A DNA stretch of 64,000 nucleotides from Anthoceros angustus (taxonomy: Eukaryota > Streptophyta > Anthocerotopsida > Anthocerotales > Anthocerotaceae), in the NCBI GenBank assembly GCA_010909165.1, contig MU008176.1, positions 1-64,000 on the forward strand. Reading direction: 5' to 3'. This document shows positions 47,813 through 58,400 of the stretch, piece after piece (position 1 is the stretch's first letter; each line of letters begins with the position of its first letter). Under the pieces are notes generated by a model, which was given only the letters and a program-made list of their open reading frames with translations, was not told the origin of the DNA and ran no database searches. Both the position numbers and the translations under genes were made by a program.

Positions 47813-48610
47813 TTAAGCGCCGGGGGTGAAGTTGGTGGCATAAGCCCAAGCATTGTTGACAGTGGGATCAGCCAAATGGTCAGAAAGGTTCTCGATGGGG
47901 CCCTTTCCAGTGACGATGGCCTGGACGTAGAAACCGAACATGGAGAACATGGCCAGCCGCCCGTTCTTCAGCTCCTTCACCTTGAGCTCAGCGAAGGTGT
48001 CGGGGTCGTCAGCCAGACCCAAGGGGTCGAACGAGCCTCCGGGGTACAGGGGATCGCTCACATCACCCAACGGTCCTCCAGCCACACGGTAAGCCTCCAC
48101 AGCTCCCATGAGGATCACCTGGGTAGCCCAGATTGCCAGAATGCTCTGAGCGTGAACCAGGCTCGGGTTCCCCAGATAATCCAGCCCGCCCTCAGCGAAG
48201 ATCTGAGACCCAGCCTTGAACCACACGGACTCTCCGAAGGAAACCCCGTTCCTGGCCAGAAGCTCGGGGGTGACGCAACCCAATGTTCCCAGCATCGCCC
48301 ACCGAGCATGAATCACCTCAAGCTCCCGGTTCCTGGCGAATGTCTCAGGATCGGCGGACAATCCAGCAGTGTCCCAGCCGTAGTCGCCGGGGAACTCTCC
48401 CTTCAGATAAGATGGCGTCTCGCCGGAGAAGGGTCCCAGCCACAGAGGCCGATCGGCCCCATACCAGATGCTGGAGCTGGAGCCGGCCGACTTCCTCATC
48501 TGGAGCTTGGACTCAGCGCTGCCTGCAGCATTCAGGATCTCGCTGCGCTGCCTGAACACAGTCTGCCCGGCGAGGGCAGCACTGGAGGCGCATGCTGTGG
48601 CGGCCGCCAT
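47813..48610 (-). CDS. LHCB: Chlorophyll a/b-binding protein of LHCII, copy 1
   Basis: A thylakoid antenna protein that binds chlorophylls and xanthophylls and feeds light energy mainly to photosystem II. The single open exon gives 265 aa. A Ser/Ala-rich transit peptide (about 36 aa) comes first. [15 protein letters not shown], the region of the trimerisation motif, and [20 protein letters not shown] follow. Helix B has [13 protein letters not shown] with the ExxHxR chlorophyll site, helix C is around [20 protein letters not shown], and helix A has [19 protein letters not shown] with ExxNxR. The C-terminus is ATNFTPGA. Length and motifs match major LHCII (LHCB1/2/3 group); the exact subtype cannot be set. 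It lacks the intron present in copy 2. It is transcribed toward the TE-rich centre of the window. Confidence 0.96.
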   Translation of the reverse strand: MAAATACASSAALAGQTVFRQRSEILNAAGSAESKLQMRKSAGSSSSIWYGADRPLWLGPFSGETPSYLKGEFPGDYGWDTAGLSADPETFARNRELEVIHARWAMLGTLGCVTPELLARNGVSFGESVWFKAGSQIFAEGGLDYLGNPSLVHAQSILAIWATQVILMGAVEAYRVAGGPLGDVSDPLYPGGSFDPLGLADDPDTFAELKVKELKNGRLAMFSMFGFYVQAIVTGKGPIENLSDHLADPTVNNAWAYATNFTPGA

Positions 48611-48800
48611 TGCTACTGAGCTTCGAAATTCGAGGGATGGGGGGAGCTTGGCTAATGAGAGAACCGGCAGAGGGGAAGGACAGAACTGTTTGCTCCCTCA
48701 CGGAAGCCTCTGTATGTGTACTCACTCTTGGTCTCGCCTGATTCGCTGCCGGTGGATAGGATAGGGCTGATATTCTTCGCATCAGATAGCGCTCCGGGAT
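48611..48800 (-). promoter_or_regulatory. Upstream region of LHCB copy 1
   Basis: On the minus strand, CCTATCCTATCC (two GGATAGG words) lies about 150 bp before the start codon, followed by a pyrimidine-rich leader. GATA-type words are common in light-regulated plant promoters. No clear TATA box was found. Confidence 0.3.
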
Positions 48801-49729
48801 TGGGCATTTCTAGCATCGCCACGCTTGCCGTTTCCCAGGCTCTCAGACCCTGCTAGACTGGTGGCTCCCAGGCTCCGAGCATGTGGAATCTCGATTCGAG
48901 CGTGTCGAATTTTTACATACCATCAAAACAAGAGAAGAAGAAGAATTTTATTGAAGTCCACTAAGGACAGATTTCCGTCAAGGGACTTGGAACTTAACAA
49001 CTTGTACCCTGGTGTGCCTAAGCTACTTGCACCAATGGCATCCACTCCCTTTAGCCACCCCATCTAACTACCGATCTAAGCTCAGGATGCTTAATCACCA
49101 GGTTCTTATAAATGTGTGTCCATTTGGACACACATAAGAGTATCTACCCTGTACGCATCAGTTGCATGATTATTTAGTTTTTGAACTAAGGTCTTCCAAG
49201 ACACGAATGAGGAAAGGGGTAGGTAGTCAGATTAATGTGTTCATGTGTGCATCCATGCGCATGGCTTGGCATGGATATGTGTCCCCATAAGCATGTGTGA
49301 TGTGTGTGTGATGTATGTGCGGTGTGCATCAAGAGGGCAAACCATCTGTGAGTCACGGCGGTATTATTGCCCAATCACCGGCAACGGGCGATATGGCGCG
49401 ATTCGGAGTTGAGCGTCACGGCGCCCGATGCGGACACCCGCGATTCAGCAAGAACGCCGAGTGCGTGGGTAGATAAAGGGCTAGAGGCCGCGTAGGAAGT
49501 TGGATTGCTGATGTTTGTTCGATTGAACAGCCATACGGATCCCGGGGTTCTTTCATGGTGCGAGCTCTAGTAAAGGGAGAGTGAGGGCTTTTTGCCAAGA
49601 TTCAGGCGAGAACATATTTTCAGATCAGCAATCCCTTTTCGGAGCTTAGCCTGGCAGCTGCATCAAAGAACGGCGGATGACCCAGGCGGAACGCCGACGG
49701 AAGGACCGTGACACAACCAAGATAAGTCA
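48801..49729. other. Spacer with a hairpin and GT-rich microsatellite
   Basis: At 49114-49133 GTGTGTCC/ATTT/GGACACAC forms an 8-bp stem with a 4-nt loop, flanked by CTTAT and ATAAG that extend the pairing. From 49230 to 49325 the sequence is GT/ATG-rich. No gene is seen. Confidence 0.4.
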
Positions 49730-51420
49730 ATGGTGGAAGTTTATGAGAATGCTATAGATTATTCTGTGTTGTCTTATGCGGGTCGATCCATTCTTCACCT
49801 GGCCGCCTTGGCGGAACTAGAACCTGCGTATCTATGGCAGAGACTGTGGGACGAAGTGATTGACAAGCTGGCCTGGCTAACGGACTGGACTCAAGGAGGC
49901 ACCAACACCGACTTTGATGGAATGCCGTACATAGTCTCTCACAGAGGAAGAGAGTGAGAGGGTGATGGTGTTTCTACGCTCTGGTTGGACAAACGAAAGA
50001 CACCCATTCAAGAAGCTCGCAGTCCTACTGTCCAATATCCCTCAGTCTATAGGCTAGGTGGTCGGTTTGAGTGGAGTCAAAGCCCCATCCGCTCCATCAC
50101 ATTTGAAGAAAGTTGTGGCGGAGCAAGAATGGAGTACGAGGCAGCGCCCAGCAAGAATGATGTGTTCACCGGTCGGCATGGTAGCATGTCACTTGCCGAC
50201 TTTGAAGAGAAGTTCAGGTGGGCAATCGATGAGATGGTGCTCAAATACAAATCTGAGTTCACACCCGAAATGGCGTTAAGAAAAATGAGCACCTTCCTAG
50301 AAGGGGAAGCGCTGACTTGTTACAGGGACTGCAAGGATCAAATCTTGCAAGATACACGGACTTTGGCGAGGGCAAGAAGGGCCAAGAAGATGTCAAAGGG
50401 AAGTGAAGAGGAGGAGGCGTCCAGCTCTATGCAAGGTGATGCAATCACGTATCTAGTGATGAAATGTTTGCCAAGTTTGGGGAGATGTTTCCGGTGTCCT
50501 CCATAGAAAAGATCCAAGAACTGTCAAAGTTCGTCATCAAGCCCAATGAACCTCTCAGGTCCGCCTACCAAGTTAAGGCAATTGGTGAAGGATACACGAG
50601 TGAAGACGATGCGAGAAGCTGCCCAGATATACATAGCCGCGCTTCCGGGCAGACAAAGGAGAGTGATCGCCAATTTCCTTCACATGATGCACGGTGCTGA
50701 TTATGAGTTGGAGCAGGCCTACGAGATGGCTGAAAAGGTCATGAAAGGTGATGCTGTGACCAGCGCGTACCGGGAAGAACATAACCTAGTCAGGACACAT
50801 CAACCTGCCTCGAACACACACCGGTTCCAAGGAAGAAACATGCCTCGTGAGCCGACGTAGGCAAGCGCTATGCGAAGGAGTTCACCCACTAAGGAGCGCC
50901 AACGATGACGCTGAGGCAACGGTAAAGTGCCTCACGTGGGGCCGATAAAGCCTTCGAAATATATCGACTCGATGGAGCAAAGGAAAAGGAGGCATGCAGA
51001 GCCTATGCCAAGACAGGGCACACGGAGGCAAAGATGTCGGCAGGCACCCCAATTCAAACCTAAAGCATCTGAGGCGGGTCGCGACAAAGCTAAGCCGATG
51101 TGGTTATACCCGGAAAGCGTTTAGCGGCGCACAGCCGCAAGAACCGGCAATGGGCATGAGTGCGACAGGGAGTCCAAGTGCGCCTATCGAAGAATATGAC
51201 TCGGACACGGAGGTATACGCATTGATGGCCCCAAGGGCAGCGGCTGGTGAGAACGTCAGCACGAGCTTGGGAGATTTTATTCAAAGGAAGAAGTCTGAGG
51301 AAAGAAACTTCGTGCAAGCCTGGATGAGGAAGGAGTCTCTGGGAGGAGGCGTGGTACCTGGACTTGTTAGTTTACGAGGTGATCATCTAAAACCGACAGC
51401 GTGAGGCAAAGGAGGCATCG
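49730..51420 (+). pseudogene. Gag-like region of the methyltransferase-bearing gypsy element
   Basis: Open frames at 49730-49957, 49985-50506, 50546-50860 and 50994-51404 follow each other on one strand. Blocks such as HGSMSLADFEEKFRWAIDEM and PEMALRKMSTFLEGEALTCY have the helical, Trp/Tyr-containing look of a gypsy capsid domain. The next frame has ANFLHMMHGADYELEQAYEM. A basic Arg/Lys stretch near 50.95-51.1 kb could be the nucleocapsid; no CCHC knuckle is visible. Confidence 0.6.
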
Positions 51421-51544
51421 CCATGGTGAACAATCGTAACCGGAAATCACCGCGATGGCTTCGCTGTATCGCTTGGTCGACACCGTGTGGATCCGGCAAG
51501 GCGGTGGCAGCAGCGCCAACCGTATGGAAGTAAGTCGGGTTAAG

Positions 51545-51755
51545 GCGAGGTGCGATCACCACCTCCGCAGGGACTAAGGAGCAGGTGATTGGCATAACTC
51601 GCGATCCAGTACGAATCGAGCTCAAACTAGGCACCGAAGACTCCACTGTCATTGAAGTGCGATGCTTAGTGTCTGATGCCAGAAATTACGACGTGTTGCT
51701 CGGTGCTGACGCCACTCATGGTCCGGCGATGGGGGTGGACCCATTGCACCCGTAG
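51545..51755 (+). pseudogene. Retropepsin-like segment
   Basis: The frame reads GAITTSAGTKEQVIGITRDP, then RIELKLGTEDSTVIEVRCLV, then ARNYDVLLGADATHG. The 'YDVLLG.D' end is the typical C-terminal block of gypsy-type aspartic proteases. The catalytic D(T/S)G is not clearly readable upstream, probably because of a frame change near 51.5 kb. Confidence 0.55.
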
Positions 51756-52094
51756 CCTTACACCACGATGGCAAGGAAGGAGATTTCACATGTGGCGAGG
51801 ATACCATTGGACATGCGCGGCGGATGAATAAATGTTATGATGGCACTTCACAAAGATGTGGCGCAGAAGTGCATCAAGTGAGGTATGGGAGGAAAACCAG
51901 GACCTGATGAGGGAGGAAGTACAGGACGAACGACAAGTCGGAAAATGCATGCATGTCAAGACAACTCCTATGTTGTCGCTGCATTGGCAAGAGGCGGTTC
52001 GAAAGGATGCCCAAGGCATGGCAGTGGTAGTGGCGCTTGGAGGGCTACTTGTCACCGCACCCCCGAATAAGGCGGACTGCGAATCAACAATGAT

Positions 52095-53070
52095 GTGGTA
52101 CGATGGCAGGCGGACACACGTGGGATTCACCTCATGGAGCTATGCTCCGGCATCAGCAGCGGGCTTGAAGCCGTGTTGAAAAGTGGGTTGCGGGTGAGAA
52201 AATACACGTGTGTTGAGTTGGATGAGAAGGCACGTGCGGTGGCCAGATCAAGGATCGTTAGACTGCAAAGGAAGTATGCTGGATTGATAAGCATCGAAGC
52301 AATCAAGGGTTGTCAAAGCAGATTGCCTCCGGACATCATGTTGGTAGGGAAACGACAGCTTGAGGCAATCAGGTGTACTGTAGACATGCTAATCGCAGGA
52401 TGGGAGTGCCAGACATTTTCCAGAGCCGGTCGCGGTTATGGTAACGGTGTAGAGATGGCCGCGGAAGTGATCCGAATCCTAAGGGAAGTACAGTTGATCA
52501 ATCCAGATTGCTGGTACATTTTGGAGAATGTGTGTGGAGCGTTTGATAGGCGTGAGAACGTCAGAAAGGACTATGAGCGGCTCAGGAGATGGTTGGGTGA
52601 AGGATTCATCATCAATGCAGCACAGACTGGGTCGTATGCTCACCGAGTATGAAGTTTTTGGACAAACGTGGCCGGAGTGGAAGTCCTTAAGCAGCATCGA
52701 GCATTGACAGTGCCAGTAGAATAGTGTGTGGATGAAATTCTGGAGGCAGGTCGATGCTCACAGCCAGTGCACAGAAAGGATAGACCGCCACACTTTCCAG
52801 TCAACACGGTGGGTACTACAAGAAAGGCGTGACCCACACTGGTAAGGACTGCACAATCATACGCGTTTCAGAGAGGCGGAGATGGCATGGTATTGGATAT
52901 GAATGGAAATGAAATCGGGAGCCCATGATAAGGGAACGAACGAGCTATGGATTCAGCGGTACCTTCACGCACGGTGTCTCCGAAGCATACCGGTGCAAGC
53001 TGGTGGGACAGGCATTTGATCTCACCTGCTTGCAATGGCTATTAATCAGGGGCATGGCCACCCATGGCCG
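52095..53070 (+). pseudogene. C5-cytosine DNA methyltransferase domain inside a gypsy pol
   Basis: The first 186 codons are one open frame. Motif I region is HLMELCSGISSGLEAV (SAM binding). CVELDEKARAVARSRI is the motif II region. AGWECQTFSRAG holds the catalytic Cys (codon at 52407-52409). WYILENV is motif VI, and AAQTGSYAHRV is motif VIII-like. After a frame change, SFWTNVAGVEVLK and a target-recognition-like part follow. Then RERTSYGFSGTFTHGVSEAY and LVGQAFDLTCLQWLLI give motifs IX-X. The arrangement (I to X, not permuted) resembles Dnmt3-like enzymes rather than plant DRM. A frameshift and stops near 52650-52930 separate N- and C-terminal halves, so activity as written is doubtful. Confidence 0.85.
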
Positions 53071-53352
53071 GGATAGCGTCTTTGCAACGATTGTCAAGAC
53101 GACGCTTTCGAAGCAAAGCAAGGAGCTGCGCATGAGTGCCGCAAGTAGACGCCATCACGGGACAGAAATAATCTAAGGGAAACGCATGAGTGGCGGTGAC
53201 GGTGAAGAATCGGAGGAGGTCGATCGAAAAGATTCGAACATGTTGCAACGACAACCGGCTTTTGATTCACCGAATGAGCCGGGCGATATGACAAAGTAAA
53301 GTTCAAGATCACCACCACCACCAATGAGCTCATATTCCGATGGAGGCATAAG

Positions 53353-54075
53353 TTGAGTCCCATGGAATGGGAGATTGTGGATAAACGATGCAAGGAGTTG
53401 GCAGCGGCTGGGTTGATCACGAAGTCAACTTCTCAATACGCTGTTGCCATGGTGTTACCATTGAAGAAGGACGAAAATGGTGAATGGAAGGACAGGCGGA
53501 TGTGCGGGGACTATCGTGCACTGAACGAAGTCACGCCCATGGAACGGTACCCCATGCCCACTCCTGATGAAATTTTTGATGCCATAGGGCGGGCCAAGTA
53601 TTTCACCACATTGGACTTTCGATCCGGATTCAACCAGATTGTCATTGAGGAAGGAGACAAGTGCAAGACAGCGTTCTGGGGTAAGGATCAGCTTTGGGAG
53701 TGGGAAACGATGCCGTTTGGCTTGAAGAACGCATCTATATATTTTCAGCGGGTGGCTGACTTAGAACTGCAAGGACTGCCATTCGTGAGGTGCTATATAG
53801 ACGATATCCTGGTGTTTAGTAATACATTGGAGGAGCATCTTGAACACCTGGAAGTCCTGCTGCAGAGACTGGCCAAATCGGGGCTGAAAGCACACCCAAG
53901 AAAATGCAAGTTCGCCTATAAAGAGATAGAATATTTGGGACATAAGATTGTTCCAGGTGGGGTGCTGCCTCAGTTGGCCAAGGTGCAGGCGGTGAACCTC
54001 ATGCCCAGACCCAAAGATGTAGCCACCTTGAGGGCCTTCCTAGGGCTTGTCAACTACTATCACGTTTCAATGTAA
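53353..54075 (+). CDS. Gypsy reverse transcriptase domain
   Basis: An uninterrupted 240-codon frame covers the RT palm and fingers. It includes MCGDYRALNEVTPMERYPMP, YFTTLDFRSGFNQIVIEE, MPFGLKNASIYFQRVAD, and the catalytic CYIDDILVFS with YIDD at 53794-53805. HPRKCKFAYKEIEYLGHKIV follows. All the main RT motifs are intact, including the first catalytic Asp in TTLDF. The frame ends at a TAA just after RAFLGLVNYY, where the RNase H should begin, so a frameshift separates the two domains. Confidence 0.9.
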   Translation: MSPMEWEIVDKRCKELAAAGLITKSTSQYAVAMVLPLKKDENGEWKDRRMCGDYRALNEVTPMERYPMPTPDEIFDAIGRAKYFTTLDFRSGFNQIVIEEGDKCKTAFWGKDQLWEWETMPFGLKNASIYFQRVADLELQGLPFVRCYIDDILVFSNTLEEHLEHLEVLLQRLAKSGLKAHPRKCKFAYKEIEYLGHKIVPGGVLPQLAKVQAVNLMPRPKDVATLRAFLGLVNYYHVSM

Positions 54076-54099
54076 ACATGAGTGGAACTCGCAGCGCCG

Positions 54100-54965
54100 T
54101 ATGAACCGCTCAAGAAAGGTGCACGGCAAAGGGTCGCAGGAACAAGCATGGCAAGAGCTAAAGGACCAGTTGACGGAGAGGCCAATTCTCAGAAGGCCCA
54201 ACTTTGATAAACCCTTCATCTTACATACGGACTGGAGTACCGGATTGGAGCAAAGGCACAACAGATGAAGAGGGGAAGGAGCGAGTTGTCGCATACGCAA
54301 GCAGGTCCAATAATGCAGCAGAAGCAATTTATTTATCTTATGAAGGCGAATGCTTAGCAAGGCATGGTGTTGCATTTCGAGTAGTATTTGGCCTCGAAGC
54401 TTTTGTTATGACCACGCCACCACATCGCTAATGACGAACATGAAATTAAGCGGAAAGCTTGCTAGATGGGCGCTTTTGCTTTCAGAATATGATATGCAAA
54501 TCGTGCACCGAGCAGGCAAGGTGCATCTTAATGCTGATGGGCTCAGCAGGAACCCGGTGTGCAACGAGGGAGACATGACAGAAGCAAGACATGACTTGGG
54601 ACTCACCCAGAATCTGCCCAGCTTGTATATGGCACTAATGTCCATTGAAGAAAAAGATGAAGGACAACTGGCTGAAGGAGGACGAGACATATGGAAAAAC
54701 AAGCAAGCCATACAGCTGCTGCAACAGGGGCATGTGGCTGGTTTGGACACAGCTGCGCTTAGAAGGCTACAGCAAAGAATAAGCCGATATAGTTACACAG
54801 GCGGCAAGGTATTTGTGAACAATCGTGGGATTCTCAAAGAAGTGCCACCATTGGAGGACAGGAAGCAGCTGGTGACCAAGGTGCATAAGACGCTCGGTCA
54901 CTTTGGTATCAAACGAACGCATCATATGCTCAAGAATGCATACTCGTCGTATGTATCGACGTTGA
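54100..54965 (+). pseudogene. Gypsy RNase H and connection region
   Basis: Pieces in three frames give AWQELKDQLTERPILRRPNF, ERVVAYASRS, and KLARWALLLSEYDMQIVHRA. GKVHLNADGLSRNPVC, the end of RNase H, follows. The integrase zinc-binding part then starts (KVHKTLGHFGIKRTHHMLKN). Order and spacing are normal for Ty3/gypsy. Confidence 0.8.
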
Positions 54966-55424
54966 AAAGGTAGTTATGCGCTGGTCAGATGCGAAAAGCC
55001 GATTTATGCCCAAGATGTGATGCTGCACTCACTGCCTATCAGAGGGCTTTTCTTCAGATGGTCCGTGGACTTGATGCCTGAGCTGCCAGTTACCAGACAG
55101 GGCAATCGACATTGCATGCTAATGATAGAACACTTCTCGAAGTGGGTGGAGTCAGCCTTCCTTCCGGTCAGAAGCTCACAGTACACTGCTCTAGCATTTT
55201 TGCAATGTGTCCTTAGTAGATATGGGAGTTGTGCCGAAGTGTTGACAGATCAAGGTAATGAATTCAGAGTTTTCATTGACCGTTTAGCCCCGATTGATCA
55301 CAAAGTGACACGAGACCATCCACAAGCAGATGGGTTAGCGGAACAGTTGGTTCAGACCTTCAAGGATTCGCTTCGCAAGTACTGTACCGAAATTGAGCCT
55401 CGAATCCCGGTAGGGACATTATAA
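54966..55424 (+). CDS. Gypsy integrase catalytic core
   Basis: An open frame from 55017 contains RGLFFRWSVDLMPELPVTRQ, with the first catalytic Asp, and YGSCAEVLTDQGNEF with the second. DHPQADGLAEQLVQTFKDSL supplies the final Glu. It ends at a stop after EIEPRIPVGTL, well short of a full C-terminal domain, and no chromodomain is visible. Confidence 0.85.
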   Translation, partial: KGSYALVRCEKPIYAQDVMLHSLPIRGLFFRWSVDLMPELPVTRQGNRHCMLMIEHFSKWVESAFLPVRSSQYTALAFLQCVLSRYGSCAEVLTDQGNEFRVFIDRLAPIDHKVTRDHPQADGLAEQLVQTFKDSLRKYCTEIEPRIPVGTL

Positions 55425-56359
55425 ACGCCGCCATCTTGTACAAACAACTTAACGTCTACCACTTTTTCCCATTGCGTTTGGGTTTATTCTAAACACCGAA
55501 CATAATGACTTTCCCTGTTACTTGCCTGCACTGCAGACATTAGGAACTTAACAACGTTTTTATGAAGAATGGTTTTATATGGTCGGTGACTGTAATGCCT
55601 GAAACGGCCTCCATGGAAGGCTAAGACGTTCCAACCTATCGAATGCTGGAAGGAACCTTGCCTTCTTTCATTTCCTCCACCACCGTCCAACCTCGAAAGA
55701 CGCCCAACAAAATGCTTCGCGCCACTCACTGCATAGACGACGCCGATGTCACCAGAGTGCTTACTAACGCCGCCATCGATGCGTTCGTGCACATGTTCTC
55801 ATTCCCCTGCTTGATTGTGCATACATCATGGATGGTGAGGTTCAATCCCAATATGAAAGAGAACTTCCTGAAGTGCAACGGACGAGGAGAAGAGCAGACT
55901 TGAACGCCCACCGGGCGCGCCAGACAGCCACATAGATATCATCAGCCTCCCACGAGGCACGGGCGGCCAAGGTGTGCTTACTCACTTGCATTCTCATGGA
56001 GGTTGGATTTGTGAATTTAATCATCGATCAGAAGTCTATGGCATACCCGCACTGACATCGACCGCCGACATCGCCGGCCATCGGCCTCCCTACCATTCCG
56101 AGGTGCCTGCCACGGACATCAAGAAATCTTAACCCAGATGCCACCTGAGGGATCCCCATGCAAACAACGAGTGAGCAAGCGCGCAAGAAACCAAGCCACT
56201 CACAAAGTTGCTCAATGCGAGGCTTGTTCACCGCGGTGGAGTCCTAAGATGCACCATCGCACGATCAAGAATGCGGCAATACGAATGAGGAGGCGACGAT
56301 TTTAGCACTTCAAGATCGGCGACCGCCATCTTATCACCCCAAACCAAAGGAGTGAGACT
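55425..56359. other. Spacer, possibly 3' end of the gypsy element
   Basis: No LTR could be matched to a left-hand copy. Short open frames on both strands show no domain. Confidence 0.3.
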
Positions 56360-56760
56360 TTGTCCGCATACTACGAGTCGTGCCAAAAGAGGCGAAGTGG
56401 AGTCCCAATGAGGAAATGTGAAGTGGAAAGCATCAACATTGATTTCGAAAAGGCATGTTGCAATCAGATGTGTCTCTACAGATTGACAAAAGAAAGGTTT
56501 CGTGAACAACGGTATTGCTCTTTACGGATGGGGAGGCAGGAGCAAGAAACATTTTTGGAATCCCTGATACAGGTTGTACGACAAGAGCAGGGTAACGCCA
56601 AAGTTATTACTCATCTGGGCCGGATCCTTCCGGCGTCGCTATGCGCCTTCGTAAGAGTGTATTGCCTACCACAGTATGAAGAGTTGAAGAGTAGAGTCAT
56701 CAATGCACTGTGATGCCATGAGGTCAATCCAAAATGCAGCCTCACCATGCCTTAAGTGCA
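56360..56760 (+). pseudogene. Cys-rich N-terminal part of a transposase-like protein
   Basis: A 117-codon open frame reads KACCNQMCLYRLTKERFREQ and then GRQEQETFLESLIQVVRQEQ. The CCxxxC start followed by an 'R..Y....Q..FL..LI' pattern resembles the N-terminal part of plant DUF7869-type transposase-like proteins, which I recall only in outline. It lies on the same strand as the next two segments. Confidence 0.4.
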
Positions 56761-57799
56761 ATAGCCCGGATGGACAATGCTTTCCCGAACAACATGGTAG
56801 AGACTTCCAAATATCGAGGTCTTCAACCTACCCGACACATACACAAAACTAAAAATTTGGGGTGAATATAGGCGGCATTGTGAACAAAGAGGACAGCGGT
56901 ATGTGACTTACGCCTGGTTCTTGAAGCTATGGAAAGGGCACTTCAACAGGGTAAAGATTCCAAAGTCCAACAGATTCTCTACTTGCTCGCTCTGCGCTGG
57001 ATTGAAAACAATTATACGAAATACAATCTCAAAGGTTGATCAAGGTAAGTAACATTCTTTTCCTTATCCCATGTTTTCCAAAGATATCGAGGGTGGTTGA
57101 CCGCGTAGGCCAAACCCTCAATGGCACAGTACTGTGTTATGTCTACTATGTCAATATGCCCCCCCGCTTCCAGTGACAGGTGCCGAGGTGGACGCCGGCT
57201 GACCGGCGCCCACCATACGTCTCTTACCATACGTCCATAGCATTATGTGTGGACGGGTCCCCTGGTCATGAGGGTGCCGGCCGGCCGACGCCCTGCTCGG
57301 GTAACCCATGCATGTGCCTATCACATTGCTTGGGCCCCGCCATGCCGAAGGCCCGTCGGCTATTACCCTGTCGAGCTTGCAGTAATGAGGTCAGGTCCTC
57401 GCGAGCGCCGGCTGGCCGGCGCCCCCAACCACATTACAAGTATTCTTTGCAGACTACGAGGAAGGCGGATATGCTCATCGGTTCGCCCAGGCCTTGTATC
57501 CTGCCTTCCCTGCATTTGGAAATGCCTAACAAATATGTTCCGCCCATTATATCCTTTGTGGTCGATCATAGGGAGAGTGGGGAGGGGTGAGGAAGGTGAA
57601 GTTGGCGTTGTCAATGCCGTAGGCACATCCCGCAGGGTGATGCTGGCAACGTTGATTGCTGGACATCATACTGTGTTTTTAATCTTGGAAGTTGTCAACT
57701 TTAAAGGGACTCAAATACTATGGTGTGAATATGTTATGTGCAGAGAAATATCAAACAGCATTGGACGCCCACCGCAAGTGACTTTTAGCAGAGCGTGCG
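56761..57799. other. Broken internal part with palindromic motifs
   Basis: No continuous frame. Three motifs of the form GCCGGCNGGCCGGCGCCC or close variants lie at 57191, 57274 and 57403. They may be unrelated to the flanking transposase-like pieces. Confidence 0.35.
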
Positions 57800-57990
57800 A
57801 AGATGACAAAACACCGGAGCAAGAGTTATGTGGAACCACATAAGTATATGTTACTATGTATCGATGGCATGGACCAGAAGAAGACAGAGATACCGCACAT
57901 GTTGAGGTGGCCAAAAAACCTAGACGAGGAATGTCGCATTTTCGTTCACGTGGTCGGTTGCATGATCCACAACTATACCCACAAAGCTTG
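57800..57990 (+). pseudogene. Transposase-like catalytic segment
   Basis: A short frame reads SYVEPHKYMLLCIDGMDQKK, then TEIPHMLRWPKNLDEE and IFVHVVGCMIHNY. The 'DGMDQ.KT..PH' block followed by a 'K.L....V..VGC..H' stretch is typical of DUF7869-like transposon proteins, where the first Asp is thought to belong to a DDE-type site. Only this part is present. Confidence 0.45.
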
Positions 57991-58400
57991 AGTCGTTCGT
58001 ATGGGACAAGACAAACATGAACAATGACAGGGGTGGATTTGAGACTGTGGAATACATAACTATCGGTTGGGGTGTGAAGGATGGGAGCAAAAAGGACAGA
58101 ATTGCAATGCTACCAAATGCTATGCAGGGAACTTTCAACAATGGAAGGTCCGTCATTGCTCATGACACAGTTGTCAAAAAACAGGTTTACATGTCACATG
58201 ACAAGTTGGTGGTCTGCCCTTACCAGAGACCACTTGGGTTGATGATGAAACTCATTAAAACCTTCTCCAAAGAGGGAGATTGGGTTCTGGATGCATGCTG
58301 TGGGAGCCGCAGCGTTACTTACAGGAAGGAATTGTATCGCCATCGAGGCTGACTTGAGATGTGCAGGTTATATTTCACAAAGAATTCATGGATTTGAGGT
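57991..58400 (+). pseudogene. N6-adenine/N4-cytosine-type DNA methylase domain, partial
   Basis: The open frame from 58017 is preceded in frame by VWDKT. It reads NNDRGGFETVEYITIGWGV, then VCPYQRPLGLMMKLIKTFSK and EGDWVLDACCGSRSVT. In another frame NCIAIEADLRCAGYISQRIH follows. 'KP..L...LI...S..GD.VLD...GSG.....A...RN.IAIE.D' is the SAM-binding block of beta-class N6/N4 DNA methylases, in which the catalytic (D/S/N)PP(Y/W) motif precedes it. That motif is not visible here, so the domain is incomplete. A frameshift lies within the GSG block. Confidence 0.6.

Larger units (their letters stand above)
49730..55424 (+). mobile_element. Ty3/gypsy retrotransposon encoding a cytosine-C5 DNA methyltransferase
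   Basis: Read in order on the plus strand: gag-like frames, a retropepsin-like segment, a C5 DNA methyltransferase domain, RT, RNase H and integrase. The RT-RNase H-integrase order identifies Ty3/gypsy. The methyltransferase occupies the space between protease and RT. All parts share the same strand and almost abut, which argues for one element rather than chance neighbours. Frame changes and a few stops occur throughout. I did not find matching LTRs, so the true ends are unknown; the stated ends are those of the coding parts. Confidence 0.85.

Noticed and set aside
47876-48619. Long plus-strand frame antisense to LHCB copy 1, with similar frames antisense to copies 2 and 3
   Set aside because: They mirror a conserved, GC-rich coding sequence on the other strand; the sense proteins are unmistakable LHCII and codon choice explains the open antisense frame.
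52095-53070. Host DNMT gene rather than an element-borne domain
   Set aside because: No introns or host-type regulatory domains (UBA, BAH, PWWP) are seen, and it is sandwiched collinearly between gypsy protease and RT.
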